From Strigamia acuminata (taxonomy: Eukaryota > Arthropoda > Chilopoda > Geophilomorpha > Linotaeniidae), in the NCBI GenBank assembly GCA_949358305.1, contig OX442314.1:31357118-31421117 (forward strand): a DNA stretch of 64,000 bases, given 5' to 3'. A program made the position numbers and the translations under genes. Below, in pieces: positions 31,253 through 42,464 of this stretch (the stretch's first letter is position 1; every line of letters starts with the position of its first letter). Under the pieces are notes generated by a model. It did not search any database. It saw only the letters and a program-made list of their open reading frames with translations, and was not told where the DNA came from.

Positions 31253-31951
31253 ATGGAGAAGACGACAATAGAGCCTGTTTGTTGGAAAGATATTCTCAAG
31301 CAGGATTTACACTTGCAGTATGGACTTCTATTCAACAAAGAAGTAGCTGATTCTACATTTCAAAAGCTGGAAAATGAAATCACATACTATACAGGTAGAC
31401 TGAGTCAAATCAAGATTTATGGCAAGTGGATCAATATACCGAGACAACAAGTTGCATTTGGTGATGCTGGATTGAAATATTCATTTTCCGGTAATACTTT
31501 ACCGGTTAAAAGTTGGACTCCTCTTTTGCGTGATTTACGAGATGCCGTTCAATTTGTTACCGGACATGAATTTAACTTTGTTCTCATTAATCGTTATGCA
31601 AATGGAAACCAGACTATTGGTGAACATCGAGATGATGAGGCGGGACTTCATCCAAACGCACCAATAGCAAGCCTATCTCTAGGACAAAACAGAAACTTTG
31701 TTCTTCGTCACGTGTCTCTTAAGCGAAAGTATACTATTCGCAACTCAGTTTTACCACCAAAGCCGATTTCTCTCACGTTGGAACACGGTAGCATTCTGCT
31801 AATGCACCAACCTACAAACCGTTTTTGGTATCACAGTCTTCCAAAGCAAAGTTCTGCACTTCATCCGCGAATCAACTTAACTTTTAGAAACATCATTCAA
31901 AGTAAGTTCCATTTATTTAATGATATTATTATAAATGAATATTTATTTTAA
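31253..31951 (+). CDS. ALKBH2-like DNA repair dioxygenase
   Basis: 232 residues, the size of an animal ALKBH2/3 protein. These Fe(II)/2-oxoglutarate enzymes oxidatively remove alkyl groups from DNA bases. Visible: PRQQVAFGD (residues about 62-70, the ALKBH2 PRxQxxxGD signature), NRYANGNQTIGEHRDDE with iron ligands His125 and Asp127, the third ligand His194 in WYHSLP, and RINLTFR with Arg206 and Arg212 for 2-oxoglutarate. No residue essential to catalysis is missing. It lies 20 bp before the nuclease-like ORF on the same strand. It is cargo beyond the usual Polinton gene set and may guard the genome against alkylation. A host origin by transfer is likely. Confidence 0.9.
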   Translation: MEKTTIEPVCWKDILKQDLHLQYGLLFNKEVADSTFQKLENEITYYTGRLSQIKIYGKWINIPRQQVAFGDAGLKYSFSGNTLPVKSWTPLLRDLRDAVQFVTGHEFNFVLINRYANGNQTIGEHRDDEAGLHPNAPIASLSLGQNRNFVLRHVSLKRKYTIRNSVLPPKPISLTLEHGSILLMHQPTNRFWYHSLPKQSSALHPRINLTFRNIIQSKFHLFNDIIINEYLF

Positions 31952-31970
31952 TTCGTGTTTTAGAATGAAT

Positions 31971-32452
31971 TCGGAACAATTAAAAAACATAGGTTGTATT
32001 ATTGACTTTGAGGGATTCCAGTTTGGTCCCGACTTTCTACTCAAGGAGCTCGGAGTGTGTTTTCTATACAAGGATTCTACTTTAAGTTATCACTTTCGTG
32101 TTGGACAATTCGACAAACTAGATCCAAAATGGCAAAAAGTTGCTGCTTGGTTAAAACGCAATATCCACGGTATGAAGTTTGAAGATGGTCCTGATGATCT
32201 ACCTCAAAGCTGGATTCCTTTTATCCTCACATCTTTACATATAAATTGTGTTCAGGAAGCCAACAGACCAATTATTGCATTCAAAGGTGGTCAAATTGAA
32301 AAAAAATGGTTAATCAAATGTGACATTCCATACCTCGACCTCGAATCATTGGGATGTCCGAAATATCAGGACCTTCATTTTAATCTTGATCCTGATTCAA
32401 AACCTTTATGTCACCTTCATGAATCCTTACTTCCCTCCAAGTTAATGCACTG
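31971..32452 (+). pseudogene. DEDD/Maelstrom-like nuclease candidate, 5' part
   Basis: Starts MNSEQLKNIGCIIDFEGFQF: IDFEG is a DxE pair like exonuclease motif I of DnaQ/RNase H-fold proteins. It goes on with FKGGQIEKKWL, DLESLGCPKYQDL and CHLHESLLPSKLMHC, that is, a Cys/His pattern recalling the zinc-binding ECHC part of the Maelstrom domain. The frame is cut at ACTG by the Gypsy element and continues in phase at 46406-46581. A piRNA-pathway-like or DNA-processing nuclease is possible; the family call is by pattern only. The 212-codon frame read to 32573 ends in LTR sequence and is not native. Confidence 0.5.
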
Positions 32453-34199
32453 TATGACGGTTTATAAGTGCTATTTATTAATAACACGGCCGAATTTTAA
32501 GTGTTTTTGCGAAACCCGCATTTGTCAATGCTCCGAGTCGCCACTAGATGGCGCGATTATAATTCAGCGGTAAATTCGAATTGCGAGTTAAGAAAACTGG
32601 TAAATAAATATAAGAATATATTTATTTGTATGAAACGACACTTTATTAGGATTAATATAAATATATATTAATAATTATTGTTCACACTAAGTGATGGGAA
32701 TCTCTAGTTCAGCAGAAATGGAGATTTGATAATCCATCGATCAACCGATCGATGTGATTGGTGGATCCATTTCCGGTCCTGGGTATCCAGTTCCGGTTGT
32801 GGTGTGAATTAGCATATTGCTCCTCCGTATCCACTTCCGGCGATACGGGATTGGAGGGATTCGTGGAACCCATGTTCCAATTGGTTGATTGGATTAATCT
32901 CTAATCCAGTCAGGTTATATAAACCCAAACAACCGGCCATCCGGCGGCTCTGTTTGATTATTTCTGTTTGGTATTATTACTTAAGAAATATGATTCGTTG
33001 TCCATTAAAAAACCTTTTGGTTCTTTGTTGATTTATTCACAAAGAACCGCGGCATGATTCTACCGAATCATGCAACCACCGGCAATTGAAGCCGACGTAT
33101 TGGATTGTTATGTTGCATACATGTTTCAAGTTACGGTCTCGCCGAGGAGAACCTGCCTTCTGTGCAATTCAGTATCCTCCGGGCAGGACTAAGTGGTCAT
33201 TTTCGGTATGAACGCATCTCGTAACCGCAAGTAAGCACCGGAACTGTTGAGAGTTGGTTCCTTCACCTGTTGGTGCAAAAGCAGTCTGTTTCACAGTAAC
33301 CACGAGTAGCACCAAGTGTTTGGCAAGCTGATTCTCATGGTATTTGGTGCCAAAGCAGTCGTTTTGTTATTAGTACCGCGAAGGGCTAAACTGCTGTGCG
33401 GAGCCGCGAGCTATCGACTCCTGTGTACGTGATACCGTCAATCGCTAGACGAACGACCGTGTTGCGGCGCAGGGGACGCTTGATACCGTTCTGCATGGCA
33501 AGGCGTTTTCTATCGATGGCAATTGTGTGTTGCGACGGGAAGTCTAACATTTATCCTTTACGTTTATAACAGAACAATATTAACTTGGCCACAAGTTAAT
33601 TAATCAAAGTCAGGAAGACTTAAAAAAACAAGAATACATTGAACTCAATGTGACAAATAAGTTGACGACAACTTATCGATGAAATATCCAGTAGAAAAAC
33701 TCACAACACTTATGAATTAAATATAATTCATAATTGGAATATTGATAAGTAAATGAATACATTTACTTACACCAATATCCTCCCAAAGTTGTGGCGGTGC
33801 AGACAAAGTCAACCGCAATGCTCAGATCATTCGATTTATCGACGTGCGATAATATTACACAGCGAACCAAGGAACCAGCGAAGCCGTATCGGACTCCAGG
33901 ACACAGCCATCCGGCTTAGATGACATCTATAATCAGGTCGAGCGATGGGGAAACCGCTCCCATCTCCCAGACCCGTAATGATATTATTTTAGGGCCAGTT
34001 GGCCAATTCTTTGTATAGTTTAATAGCTGATTTAACTTGCCAAATGTCGGCATTAGTCCTATGTATAATTTAGCCTTGATATTATTGTTTACCAACAATA
34101 AACTGTCTTGTATTTATCTCGTATTGTATTCACTGTTTATTTATTGCGATCTCTTCCCGGTACCATTGTTAAATGGGAGTTGTGGTCGTCACCGTCACA
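32453..34199 (+). repeat. 5' LTR of the Gypsy element
   Basis: 1747 bp, unusually long. A TATATAA box at 32916-32922 marks the promoter; an AATAAA near 34097-34102 is the likely poly(A) signal, which implies a long R region of about 1.1 kb. A 60-codon minus frame in each LTR is not supported as a gene. Confidence 0.95.
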
Positions 34200-34201
34200 C
34201 G

Positions 34202-34220
34202 TGGAGGTCCCACCGAGATT
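34202..34220 (+). promoter_or_regulatory. Primer binding site, tRNA-Gln
   Basis: TGGAGGTCCCACCGAGATT is perfectly complementary over 19 bases to the 3' end of insect tRNA-Gln plus CCA. It lies two bases after the LTR. Confidence 0.85.
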
Positions 34221-35028
34221 AGGTTGCAATTAATTCGATTGAATTGTAAAAGTGAATTTTTTTGAGATAAATAAGGCTAAAAAATTTGTAAATAAATTTT
34301 ACAAATTGCAGTTTTAGAAAGTACATTCTGTTTTCTCGAAGAAAATGAATAATACAATTCTGGACGAAGGAATTGCAACCAGGAATTCTAAATCTATCAC
34401 ACGATGATTGAGATAGATTTAATCGAAGTATTTAAAAAACTAAAGCTTCGGAGAATTTGATGGATATAAAACACAGAATAGTTATATTTTGATATTTACT
34501 TTATTTTTCCGTGAAAAAGTAAAAGTAAGACAAGTTTAAACATGTTTAACGAATCGCAAGACAAAGAAAACTTGCAGAATATGGAACTTCAAAGTAAAAT
34601 CCAGTATTAAGGAGAAGCTATAATAATTGGAAACAATTGACAAAGGTTGAAAGTGAATTTATTTTATTTTTATGAAATATATAATTTTGGGAATATTTAC
34701 AAATAATCTCTCGAAGGAATTTTATTTTATCGGTAAAGACTAAAAGTCGAAAAGAACGGACTTAGTAGAGAACTGATGACGAAAATGATACGTTCGTTAT
34801 ACAATCAGTTGATAACGAACCAGCCAATCAGGAACTAGGTGATCTAAGGATCCCCAGCCCCTTGCTATTAAAGGAGAGCCAGATCAGATTGAGATCATTC
34901 GCTTCCAGACCAGACCAGCAGACGTGTTTCAGTAACCATCCTGACTGCGCCATCCGATTCTAGTTACGATTCGAAGTTTTCCACCGCTAAAATAGTAAAA
35001 AAGACCGATTCAATTATATTTTTATAAA
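34221..35028 (+). other. Gypsy leader before gag
   Basis: About 800 bp without a long frame. TATTAAA near 34867 followed by ATCATTCG near 34895 looks like an internal promoter plus initiator, but may be chance. Confidence 0.5.
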
Positions 35029-37365
35029 ATGGATCCAAACAATCTTCCTAACGAAGAAAAAGTGGCTGAAGAAAAGGCCGTAGAAGAAATAGTTAGCTTG
35101 GATTCAAGTTATGTAAAACTTTGTGACCAAACGGAAATGATTCCCGATGAACTCACACAGTTTTGTACGCATTACGAACTAGATAGAACTCAGTTCAAAA
35201 CCATAATCGAAGCTTCTGAATTTGTGACGAAGCGGGCGTTACGTAACATACGTATTAATCCAACTCCGGAAAAACGAGCAGAACTTTCGAAGGAGAGTTC
35301 GGCGAACCATAAATCTGGAAAGGACCCAATCCCGTCGCCAAGAGATCTGTCTGAAGAAAACAGATCACGACCTAAAACTCCACAACGTAAGTTGGGAGAT
35401 CAAGCAAGAATTAAAACTCCGTCGGTTCGTAACCAAGATATTCGAGAGTTATTTCGAACATCAAGCAAGGAATCGCTTGATCAGTCCAGTTTAGGAAATA
35501 GAACTCCTCACTCCAGCAACGCCAGTTGCCACAATACTCCAAGTATTTCGGAGATAGGAGGATCCAATCTTTCAACTTTTCAACCTGAAAATGCTAAAAA
35601 GCAGCCCAATCCACATATTTATACGGAGAATGGGACGAGACATTTTGCCAAACAAACCCCTAGAGGGCGAGGCAATAAATCCGCCATTCGACGGAAATTA
35701 TCTCCACTACCATCTCCAGTCTTACCTCAAACTCGACAAGAACAATTGAGATTAGACGAAGTGGAAAAGGAACGAATTAGGCTGGAAGCAACTAATCAAA
35801 AACAGATTAACGACGAAAAGATTCGCCAAGATAAACTTGAAGGAGAAGTTGTCAATCAAAACGAAGTTCGTAAGTCGATAGACAAAAACGATAAAATTCT
35901 AATTGATCAATTACGGGCCCAATGGCGACAGGAACACGATGAAAAGTTCCAAAAGCAACAAGATCAATACAATAAGAAGTGGGCGGAAGTGAACAGAATT
36001 GAAGACAATCAACGCAAGCGGGAGAAAACCTTACAGGAAAGCATCCGGCTAAATCTCGCGGCGTCCACTCGGGCTAGCCATGGTAGTGAACCCCGAGACC
36101 AGACGAATCCGTCACGTGCATCTACCGATGACATTCCAAGTTCACATTCCTCGGCAGAAAGTTCTACAGGAACTAGACTTCCCTCTGACGGAACTAATAT
36201 TTCATTTGACTATATTTTGAAAATGCAACAAAATATGGCCGCCCAATTCCAAAAACAATTGGATAGTCGAATAGATACATTCGTTCAAACTCAACAAACA
36301 ACTGGGCCGCAACGATCTAATAATCCAGGACCCAGTAAAGTCTTTTTCAAAGGACAAGACCTTCCAGTTTTCGATGGAAAACAGGAGGATATAGATAAAT
36401 TTTTATCAGTAGCTAAAACTGTAGCTATTTCAAAGGGATTAACTCTGGACGAAATGGTTAATCAAGGTATTCCCACCTATTTGTCCGGATTAGCCCAACA
36501 ATGGTATGACGAGAATAAAACCAAGTTTACCAACTGGGAAACCTTCGTAGAATTATTTCGTGAAGAATTCGACATGATTCCAACTACTCGACTCCGAAAT
36601 TTACGAAAAGTAATCCAAGGAGACGATGAACCTTTATATGAATTTCTAGTCAGATTCACTAAAGCCCAAGGATCGTACTCCGAAAGAGGAAATGTTGCCA
36701 CACTTTTCGACAACTTGAATTGGACAAGTTACAATAGATTAATCGATCGAAATCTATACAGGAGCGATTCAGTAGATAAAATTTTCCAATTCGTACGAAC
36801 GAATAGAGCTCTCTTTGAACCTCAAAGGATTCGTACAGAGAATTCCAAAGAAATTGATAAAGTAGTATCTAACAACCAGAAGTATTCTAAAGATACCAAA
36901 AATACGAGACCTTCTGCTCGATCCACTCAAATGATGGAAATAGAGCCGGAAGAAGAAATAATGGAAGTCAATGAGTTGACAGAGAATAATGTATCAATGG
37001 ATAATTTATTATGTGCCATGTCGGAAAATCAGACAGGGAAATGTTTTCATTGTAAACAACCAGGTCATTTCAAAAGAGAATGTCCTCTGCTTCCAAAGCG
37101 AAAATTTAGCAATAATTTCCCTGGAAATAATAATTCCAATAACAATAGCGCTAATCAGCAGCCGAACGAATTTAAGCGACCACGCCAAAATTGGGTAACT
37201 GCCGAAGCTATTGATCAAAAAATGGAAGAGTTAAAAACTGATATGAATAACAGTATGCAAACAACGATAAGTAAGACAGTGTCGGATTTATTTAGTAAAT
37301 TCTTAGACCCGAAGAACGCTACTACGGCACCAATTACTGAAACCCCACCGGTTCCAAAAAACTAG
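35029..37365 (+). CDS. Gypsy Gag
   Basis: 778 residues. A charged, Ser-rich N-terminal half (1-235) is followed by a long Glu/Lys/Gln coiled coil (about 235-345), the Retrotrans_gag core near 455-560 (DLPVFDGKQEDIDKFLSVAK, LAQQWYDENKTKFTNWETFV), and a CCHC knuckle CFHCKQPGHFKREC near 671. It ends at TAG 37363-37365 directly after the slippery heptamer. The long N-terminal half with coiled coil is unusual compared with standard Gypsy Gags of 300-450 residues. Confidence 0.93.
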   Translation: MDPNNLPNEEKVAEEKAVEEIVSLDSSYVKLCDQTEMIPDELTQFCTHYELDRTQFKTIIEASEFVTKRALRNIRINPTPEKRAELSKESSANHKSGKDPIPSPRDLSEENRSRPKTPQRKLGDQARIKTPSVRNQDIRELFRTSSKESLDQSSLGNRTPHSSNASCHNTPSISEIGGSNLSTFQPENAKKQPNPHIYTENGTRHFAKQTPRGRGNKSAIRRKLSPLPSPVLPQTRQEQLRLDEVEKERIRLEATNQKQINDEKIRQDKLEGEVVNQNEVRKSIDKNDKILIDQLRAQWRQEHDEKFQKQQDQYNKKWAEVNRIEDNQRKREKTLQESIRLNLAASTRASHGSEPRDQTNPSRASTDDIPSSHSSAESSTGTRLPSDGTNISFDYILKMQQNMAAQFQKQLDSRIDTFVQTQQTTGPQRSNNPGPSKVFFKGQDLPVFDGKQEDIDKFLSVAKTVAISKGLTLDEMVNQGIPTYLSGLAQQWYDENKTKFTNWETFVELFREEFDMIPTTRLRNLRKVIQGDDEPLYEFLVRFTKAQGSYSERGNVATLFDNLNWTSYNRLIDRNLYRSDSVDKIFQFVRTNRALFEPQRIRTENSKEIDKVVSNNQKYSKDTKNTRPSARSTQMMEIEPEEEIMEVNELTENNVSMDNLLCAMSENQTGKCFHCKQPGHFKRECPLLPKRKFSNNFPGNNNSNNNSANQQPNEFKRPRQNWVTAEAIDQKMEELKTDMNNSMQTTISKTVSDLFSKFLDPKNATTAPITETPPVPKN

Positions 37366-37387
37366 TGGCGGGGGTCCTCGAGCCCCC
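37356..37387 (+). promoter_or_regulatory. -1 ribosomal frameshift signal
   Basis: A AAA AAC (37356-37362, spaced by gag codons) is a canonical X XXY YYZ slippery heptamer, directly followed by the gag stop TAG. After a 7-base spacer, GGGGG (37370-37374) can pair with CCCCC (37383-37387) around an 8-base loop. The pol frame is exactly -1 relative to gag. Confidence 0.8.
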
Positions 37388-40300
37388 TATTAATAATTCC
37401 GAAGGAATTTTACCACCAGACTTGGAACAAGCACTTTCCGAAACTTTGGATAATTTAACTATTCAAGATAAAGAAATTAAGCGTGCTCGTCCTAACCGGA
37501 AGACACGGAAAAGGAACTGGAATTATAAGTTTAAAATCGCGTCAAATACGCCCTTTTCGGCAGAGGAGACAGCAAACCCGTTCTTGAATTTTCACGACGA
37601 CCTGTTTTCTCTAGATAAGGGGGACGAATCTTTAGCTAGATTGATACAAGATACATCCAACCTTAATATTCGTGATGAATCCACCAGTTCTAGTGGAGGA
37701 GTATTCGAGAATTTACAATCAATGATTGATAATTTGAATCCCGACTCCAAATCCTCCAGATTTGCGAGATTAAAATCTTACATTAACGAGAATCAGTTAA
37801 AACGAAAAGATGGCATCGAACGAATTAATAAATTGGGAAATCACATCGACGACCCCCGAATGAAAATTACAATAGGTGGACTCACCTACAATGCTTTGAT
37901 GGACTCAGGAGCCACACAGTGTTTTATTGGGTTGCAATTACTAAGTAAAACTTGTGCATCTCCCGATTTCATACAAGATTGTCCAAAACACATGAGAGTT
38001 TGTGCAGTTGGAGTTACTCATATTCCACTAGGACAAATTACTTTGTGTGTACAATGGGCAGATGGAGCAGAATTCACACCAATAAATTTTATCATTTTGG
38101 ATAATAATGTGTGTGGATTAATTATCGGACATAATTTTATGCGCCGAACCAAAATTAATTTAAATCCAGCACGAGCTGTATTTACTTGCGACAGCAAGTC
38201 CGACTGGACTGCACCCTACGAAACTGACGAGTTAAATTGTAATTTAGCTCGAGTACAAGTGTTGACTGACAACGCAACAGCCACACACACGCCAGATAAT
38301 TGGGAAGAATTGCTGGTAAAGGATTGTGACTGTTCAGAGGAGGAAAAAAGTAAATTACGCGAAGTAATTGCTAGTGTTAAGAACGTCTTTAGAGATAAAG
38401 TCGGATGTACTAACATAATAAAGCATAAGATCACCTTTAAAAAGGATGTAACGTGGAAAAAACAACCATTTCGAATGTATAACCCTGCTAAAATAGCCAT
38501 TATGACTAAATTAGTAGAAGAATTAGAAGCGGATAATTTGATCGAAAGAGCTACTGGACCTTACATAAGTCATCCAGTGATCGTAGCCAAACCAAATGGT
38601 ACTTATCGTTTATGTATCGATTATCGGTGGTTGAATGCAATCACCGAAATTAACGCCATACAAATGCCAAGTATTGATTTGTTACTCCACAATACAAATC
38701 AGGCAAAATATTTCACGTCTCTTGACCTTACCAAAGGTTATTATCAGGTCGAGATGGACGAGGAAGATAGACAGAAAACAGCCTTTTATACTCCGAAAGG
38801 CAATTACCAATTTGTCCGCATGCCTTTTGGTCTTTGCAATGCGCCGTGTACATTTCAGTTCTTAATGGAACGAGTGATGGGCGAAGCATTATACAAACAC
38901 GCGTTAGTCTATTTGGACGACGTGATAATCTTCTCCACCACTTGGGAGAAACATCTTGAACATATCAAAGATGTGTTGGAAAGACTAGATAAGGCCAACT
39001 TATCAGTAAATAAGGAAAAATCAAAATTTGGAAAAACTACACTCAAATTTTTGGGTCATTTGATAACTCCAACCGGATTAGCACCTGACCCAGACAAGAT
39101 AGTATCCGTTAGGAAATATCCAACTCCTAAGAATTCCAAGGATATTCAACGATTTCATGGCTTGTCAAATTTCTTCCGGAAATTTATTCCCGAACATGCA
39201 AAAATTGCTAGGCCTCTAACTAGCATGATGCATGATAAAGCAGTGTTCGAATGGGGAGAAGAACAAGAGAAAGCTTTTGAAACAATAAAAAATATTTTAT
39301 GTGACGAAACACAGGTTTTGTTAATGCCAGATATGATGAAACCATTCGTAATCTTGACAGACGCATCGCATGATGGACTTGGTAGTGTGTTATGCCAAGA
39401 TGTAGAATTCTTCGATGAAGGAAAGAGAGAAATGATCATGACTCCTAGACCCGTAGCTTATGCTAGTCGAGTCTTACGAGGGGCAGAAGTACGCTACTCA
39501 ACACCCGAACTCGAGTGTTTAGCAGTAGTATGGGCAGTCGACAAATTCCGACCGTATATCGAATATACGACTTTTACTTTGGAATCAGACGCCGAAGCAT
39601 TAAAATGGCTGATGGGAACACCAGAACCATCGGGACGATTTGGTCGTTGGGCAATTAAACTTCAATGTGGCGCCTTTAAGATTAAATATCGACGAGGTAC
39701 CCAGAACCAAGTTGCCGACGCCTTCTCGAGAGCGCCTTTGGAGATCGAAGACATTCCAGAGAATGATTATTGTGAGCCAATCGAGATTACTCAATTCTGG
39801 CCGGAATGGGACGGAAATCGAGAAATTATTCGAAGGAATAATAGAGAAGATTGCCAATTTCTCACGAATGTGCAGCTTCATTTCGATTATTCCAAATTAT
39901 TATACAATACTTTGGAAAAGGGGGAGAAGATGGATGAAGCTACAGAAGAAACACTATTTAGTGCTTTAACTGAAGTTTTAAAGGAAGTTCCACCGACTCG
40001 AGAAGAAATTATAAAAGCTCAACTAGCCGACAAAGAGTGTAGAATAATAATCGATCATCTGAAACGAGATGAAATCGAACAAAGAAAGTTTAAAAAAACT
40101 AAAGAATGGATGAAAGCAGTCCAAGGTTACCAATTAGATTTTCAAGAAGAAAATGGTAATGAAATGCTGATTTATTTCAAACCAACGTTTGAAGAGGAAT
40201 TGAATGACTCTGGAAACGGATTTAAAGCTGTCATTCCACCGTCATTAGTACGAAGAGTACTGTTTGCCTGTCACGGACATCCATTAAGTGGACATGCAGG

Positions 40301-41657
40301 GATGAGTAAGACGCTCGAACGAGCAAAACTTATATATTACTGGCCGAAGATGAATAAAGATACTCGCAATTACGTCCGAAGTTGTATTCATTGCCAGCAA
40401 TACAAGCCCTGTCAACATAAAAAGCATAGAGCGAGTTACACTCCTCATAACATGTCTTACCCGTGGGAAGTAATCTGCATTGATTTAATGGGTCCCAAAC
40501 CGACAGGAAGAAGCCAATACAGATTTGTATTAGTAATTATAGATCAATGTACTAAATGGGTAGAATTATTCCCTTTAAGTAAGGCATCTAGTGAATCTAT
40601 TGTGAATAGGTTAGGAGAAGTGATTCATAGATGGGGATACCCAAAGAAAATTGTTAGTGATAACGGGAGCCAATTCATATCCACGATTTATGAAGAGTTT
40701 TGTAAAAAACACAACATCAGAATGGCTCATGTGAGTCCATATCACGCTCAGGCCAATCCTACGGAAAGGGCCAATAGAGACATCAAAATAATGCTGGCTC
40801 TTTATTCAGACATTCACTCCCATTGGCCGAGATTCTTAAACGAATTTGCATTTGCCTCGAGAACGGCTAAATCAGAAGCTACAGGCGCAACGCCATTCTT
40901 ATTGAACACAGGAAGAAATGTACCTCTTCCCTTTGATCCTCGGATCATTCAACATGCAAATGCATTTGACAAGAATAACCCGGAAGAATACGTATATAAT
41001 TTACTTGGAATTTTACGTCGAGCACATCAAGAGATGCATTTGCGTATTCAAGCAAATTATGAGAGACACGACAAGATTCACAGAAATAAATTTCACATTT
41101 GTGAATATACTGTCGGTGATTTGGTATGGAAAGCCACTCACATCCTTTCAAATAAAGAGAAAGGAATTACTAAAGGTTTCGCCGAGAAACGAGATGGACC
41201 GTGGGAAATTACGGAAGTTTTACCTGGAGGTGCTTATAAGTTGAGAAAATTAGTTGATGGATCAATAGAACCATCCATAAATACTGATGATCTCTCACCT
41301 TATATCCCATCTTACCCGATTGAGACTTGGACACTCGACCAAAAGAGTGGAAGAGTAGAGAATCACCCAAACCCTGATTGGATGAACGAAAGTTCAACCG
41401 TAAATAATTCAAGTGAATTAAATAATCAAGAATTAGGAAATAATTCTGCTAATATGGAATTAGATCCCGAAGAAGTTACAACACCCGCTTCAAAAGAAAG
41501 CGACATCGTAGTTAATAATCCAAAACATGATTATAACCTTAGGAAAAGGAAAAGAAGTTGTGAACTTTCACAACTGCAACCTCGTACGAAGCGAATTTCT
41601 ACGACAGATCAAGAATGCACAACAGATTTTATACATCTGATTCAAGATCGCCGCTAG
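37365..41657 (+). CDS. Gypsy Pol: protease, RT, RNase H, integrase
   Basis: About 1430 residues in the -1 frame; it has no ATG at the start and is made by frameshifting as Gag-Pol. Aspartic protease LMDSGATQCFIG near residue 180; RT with LVYLDDVIIFS near 515; RNase H LTDASHDGLGSVL near 665; integrase zinc finger H..H..CIHCQQYK (about 970-1015), core ICIDLMGP near 1037, IVSDNGSQF, and the Glu in NPTERANRDIK; GPF/Y-type module DGPWEITEVLPGGAYKL; Ser/Asn-rich tail. No catalytic residue is missing, so the ORF looks functional. Confidence 0.96.
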   Translation: MAGVLEPPINNSEGILPPDLEQALSETLDNLTIQDKEIKRARPNRKTRKRNWNYKFKIASNTPFSAEETANPFLNFHDDLFSLDKGDESLARLIQDTSNLNIRDESTSSSGGVFENLQSMIDNLNPDSKSSRFARLKSYINENQLKRKDGIERINKLGNHIDDPRMKITIGGLTYNALMDSGATQCFIGLQLLSKTCASPDFIQDCPKHMRVCAVGVTHIPLGQITLCVQWADGAEFTPINFIILDNNVCGLIIGHNFMRRTKINLNPARAVFTCDSKSDWTAPYETDELNCNLARVQVLTDNATATHTPDNWEELLVKDCDCSEEEKSKLREVIASVKNVFRDKVGCTNIIKHKITFKKDVTWKKQPFRMYNPAKIAIMTKLVEELEADNLIERATGPYISHPVIVAKPNGTYRLCIDYRWLNAITEINAIQMPSIDLLLHNTNQAKYFTSLDLTKGYYQVEMDEEDRQKTAFYTPKGNYQFVRMPFGLCNAPCTFQFLMERVMGEALYKHALVYLDDVIIFSTTWEKHLEHIKDVLERLDKANLSVNKEKSKFGKTTLKFLGHLITPTGLAPDPDKIVSVRKYPTPKNSKDIQRFHGLSNFFRKFIPEHAKIARPLTSMMHDKAVFEWGEEQEKAFETIKNILCDETQVLLMPDMMKPFVILTDASHDGLGSVLCQDVEFFDEGKREMIMTPRPVAYASRVLRGAEVRYSTPELECLAVVWAVDKFRPYIEYTTFTLESDAEALKWLMGTPEPSGRFGRWAIKLQCGAFKIKYRRGTQNQVADAFSRAPLEIEDIPENDYCEPIEITQFWPEWDGNREIIRRNNREDCQFLTNVQLHFDYSKLLYNTLEKGEKMDEATEETLFSALTEVLKEVPPTREEIIKAQLADKECRIIIDHLKRDEIEQRKFKKTKEWMKAVQGYQLDFQEENGNEMLIYFKPTFEEELNDSGNGFKAVIPPSLVRRVLFACHGHPLSGHAGMSKTLERAKLIYYWPKMNKDTRNYVRSCIHCQQYKPCQHKKHRASYTPHNMSYPWEVICIDLMGPKPTGRSQYRFVLVIIDQCTKWVELFPLSKASSESIVNRLGEVIHRWGYPKKIVSDNGSQFISTIYEEFCKKHNIRMAHVSPYHAQANPTERANRDIKIMLALYSDIHSHWPRFLNEFAFASRTAKSEATGATPFLLNTGRNVPLPFDPRIIQHANAFDKNNPEEYVYNLLGILRRAHQEMHLRIQANYERHDKIHRNKFHICEYTVGDLVWKATHILSNKEKGITKGFAEKRDGPWEITEVLPGGAYKLRKLVDGSIEPSINTDDLSPYIPSYPIETWTLDQKSGRVENHPNPDWMNESSTVNNSSELNNQELGNNSANMELDPEEVTTPASKESDIVVNNPKHDYNLRKRKRSCELSQLQPRTKRISTTDQECTTDFIHLIQDRR

Positions 41658-42464
41658 TGATAGCGTATTTTTTTAAAATAAAAATTTAAAAAAGATAAAA
41701 AATCGGGTCACTTTTTGACCCACAAATTAGTCATGGTTAAATCATAAACCTATAGGAGAATAGGGTGAAAATACCCCGGGTAGAGAGTAGAGGATTTGTT
41801 CTCTCACAAGCTTCACACACATGTGCGAGTCAACTTTGACACCTGCGTCGATAGAAAAGTTCGTCGCGATTTCTTTCAAGAAAACCTCGAGATTCGTGGT
41901 AAGACTCATGTATTACCAGTAAAACTCGGAAATTATGTGTCAGGACTTAATGTTATAATCCTTTCATGATAGAAAAGGACGAGAGAAAACTTCGGTGATT
42001 AATTTCGTCTGAAAGAGACAAACACGTGACCTCGGCGTGAAGAAGAAAATTTCTCCTTCGAGAAAATTCGAAATATCATCACGACAGTTCAACGTTTACT
42101 AGAGTGTTACGTGTAAGTAATGATAAATTTAATATATCAAGAGATATTCACGGCTATTTTATATATAAAATTAGGATTTCTACGTTGGCGGAGAACACCT
42201 TCGCTAAAAACAACGAGTTTTGTCAATTAGAAAATCGGCACCACATCATTTTGAATACTTAAGTGGATTCCGGAGATTCCTAGTGTAAGTATTCTAAAGA
42301 TAATTCTATCGAATATTACGAATAGTAAAAAAGCCGCACGTAAAATCCCGATATAAAAATATATCGAAACCATCGATAAAGTTGATAAATTTTCACGATA
42401 GATGGCGGTATAAATTTTGTTAAATAAATCGTATTGATAAGATTCTCTATATTATTTTCTCTAG
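41658..42464 (+). other. Gypsy pol-ORF3 spacer
   Basis: About 800 bp with no long plus-strand frame. It ends with TATTATTTTCTCTAG (42450-42464), a pyrimidine-rich stretch plus AG as in a 3' splice site. Confidence 0.5.

Noticed and set aside
33916-34098. 60-codon frame repeated exactly in both Gypsy LTRs
   Set aside because: Repeated only because it lies in the LTR; no family resemblance and on the minus strand.
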